DNA of 6,166 nt from DHVE2 group archaeon (GTDB taxonomy: Archaea > Thermoplasmatota > Thermoplasmata > Thermoplasmatales > Aciduliprofundaceae). Positions 5,647-6,166 of the stretch are shown in pieces. The position numbers were made by a program, and so were the translations under genes. Location of the stretch: NCBI GenBank assembly GCA_015520985.1, contig WAOY01000149.1:1-6166 (forward strand), read 5' to 3'. The number at the start of each line of letters is the position of its first letter. Positions within the stretch are counted from its first letter, which is position 1. The notes below the pieces were generated by a model. That model saw only the letters and a program-made list of their open reading frames with translations. It had not been told where the DNA came from and ran no database searches.

Positions 5647-6166
5647 ATGATACTCCCCTGCGAGGTTGCCTCCGTGAGGAGAATCGCGGAGTATGCGAAG
5701 AGGGAGCCCGTTGTAATCCCCACGGACACACTCTACGGCTTATCCATGAGCGTGTACGGGGACATCGACAGGATCTACGAGATCAAGGGTAGGGAGAGGG
5801 GGAAGAAAATACCCGTGGGCGTGTACGACCTGCGCATGATGGAATCCATTGCAGTTCTCACGGAAGAGGCGCGCATAGTGGCCGAGGCCTTTCTGCCGGG
5901 AGCGGTCACTCTTGTACTGGAGAGCATGATTCCGGATATCACCGGGGACACGGTGGGGGTGAGGATCCCCGACCACGAGATACCCCGGGAACTGGCCCGG
6001 CTCATAGGGCCCATCACCCTAACCAGCGCGAACATATCCGGGGAGAAGCCCCCCAGGAGGATAGAAGACACCGAGAAATTGAGGGTGCGGTACCGCATAG
6101 ACTGCGGAGAGCTCCCCGGCGTGGCTTCCACGGTGGTGAGCTTCGTGGGGGGAATCAGGTTAATAA
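5647..6166 (+). CDS. tsaC: YrdC/Sua5-family threonylcarbamoyl-AMP synthase, 3'-truncated by window edge
   Basis: The enzyme makes threonylcarbamoyl-AMP from threonine, bicarbonate and ATP, the first step of t6A modification at position 37 of ANN-decoding tRNAs. The KEOPS complex then transfers the group in archaea. The frame is open from the ATG at 5647 to the window end, with 173 residues visible and no stop. Family signatures are PTDTLYGL (25-32), the KGRERGKKIP nucleotide/phosphate region (47-56), LPGAVTLVL (83-91), VGVRIPDH (103-110), the LTSANISG block (125-132) and the GVASTVV segment (158-164). The YrdC domain is almost complete, so the gene is either a short TsaC form ending soon or a longer Sua5 form with a further C-terminal domain outside the window. 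An ATG at 5636 is out of frame and stops after four codons. The start follows the phosphatase stop by 25 bases. Confidence 0.93.
   Translation, partial: MILPCEVASVRRIAEYAKREPVVIPTDTLYGLSMSVYGDIDRIYEIKGRERGKKIPVGVYDLRMMESIAVLTEEARIVAEAFLPGAVTLVLESMIPDITGDTVGVRIPDHEIPRELARLIGPITLTSANISGEKPPRRIEDTEKLRVRYRIDCGELPGVASTVVSFVGGIRLI

Noticed and set aside
4836..5729. A 297-residue minus-strand open frame opposite the phosphatase gene
   Set aside because: The plus-strand PP2C protein has every family motif. The antisense product has none and has shadow-type composition.
5740..6131. Two overlapping minus-strand open frames opposite the last gene
   Set aside because: The plus strand reads as a clear YrdC/TsaC protein that merely lacks its stop inside the window.

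Overview
The window looks like a GC-rich archaeal chromosome segment. Several things point this way: a gamma subunit of archaeal initiation factor 2, heavy use of AGG for arginine and ATA for isoleucine, short AT-rich TATA-type boxes upstream of genes, and at least one start placed as expected for a leaderless transcript. The initiation factor reads as euryarchaeal, possibly Thermoplasmatota-like, but I cannot fix the taxon from sequence alone. I see no mobile elements, CRISPR array, tRNA or rRNA.

Layout. (1) Positions 1-1088, plus strand: the 3' nine-tenths of the aIF2 gamma gene. (2) Positions 1090-1677, minus strand: a small predicted winged-helix protein, convergent with aIF2 gamma, with one base between the two stop codons. 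(3) Positions 1678-1793: a divergent intergenic region with a TATA box for each direction and a perfect 10-bp palindrome between them. (4) Positions 1794-5621, plus strand: a tight three-gene operon encoding a double-FHA protein, a Hanks-type Ser/Thr protein kinase and a PP2C-family phosphatase. The gaps are 7 bases and then a 4-base ATGA overlap. (5) Positions 5647-6166, plus strand: the start of a YrdC/TsaC-type threonylcarbamoyl-AMP synthase gene that runs off the window, apparently with its own TATA box and a leaderless start.

The operon is the point of interest. It holds a writer (kinase), an eraser (phosphatase) and a reader (FHA protein) of phosphothreonine, all apparently cytosolic. 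The FHA protein carries a Thr in an acidic DETMVR context just before its first FHA domain. This resembles the phospho-switch of bacterial GarA/OdhI proteins, in which the kinase phosphorylates a Thr that the protein's own FHA domain then binds. The second FHA domain has lost key phosphopeptide-binding residues. The kinase has a non-canonical ATP loop, and its C-terminal half contains a stretch that reads like a degenerate third FHA fold. The output of the system is not visible here. The divergent winged-helix gene and the palindrome between the promoters are a possible link to transcription, but that is inference.

The two flanking genes are translation housekeeping genes (initiator tRNA delivery; t6A modification of tRNA), so the signalling operon appears to sit in a conserved-gene neighbourhood rather than on an island.
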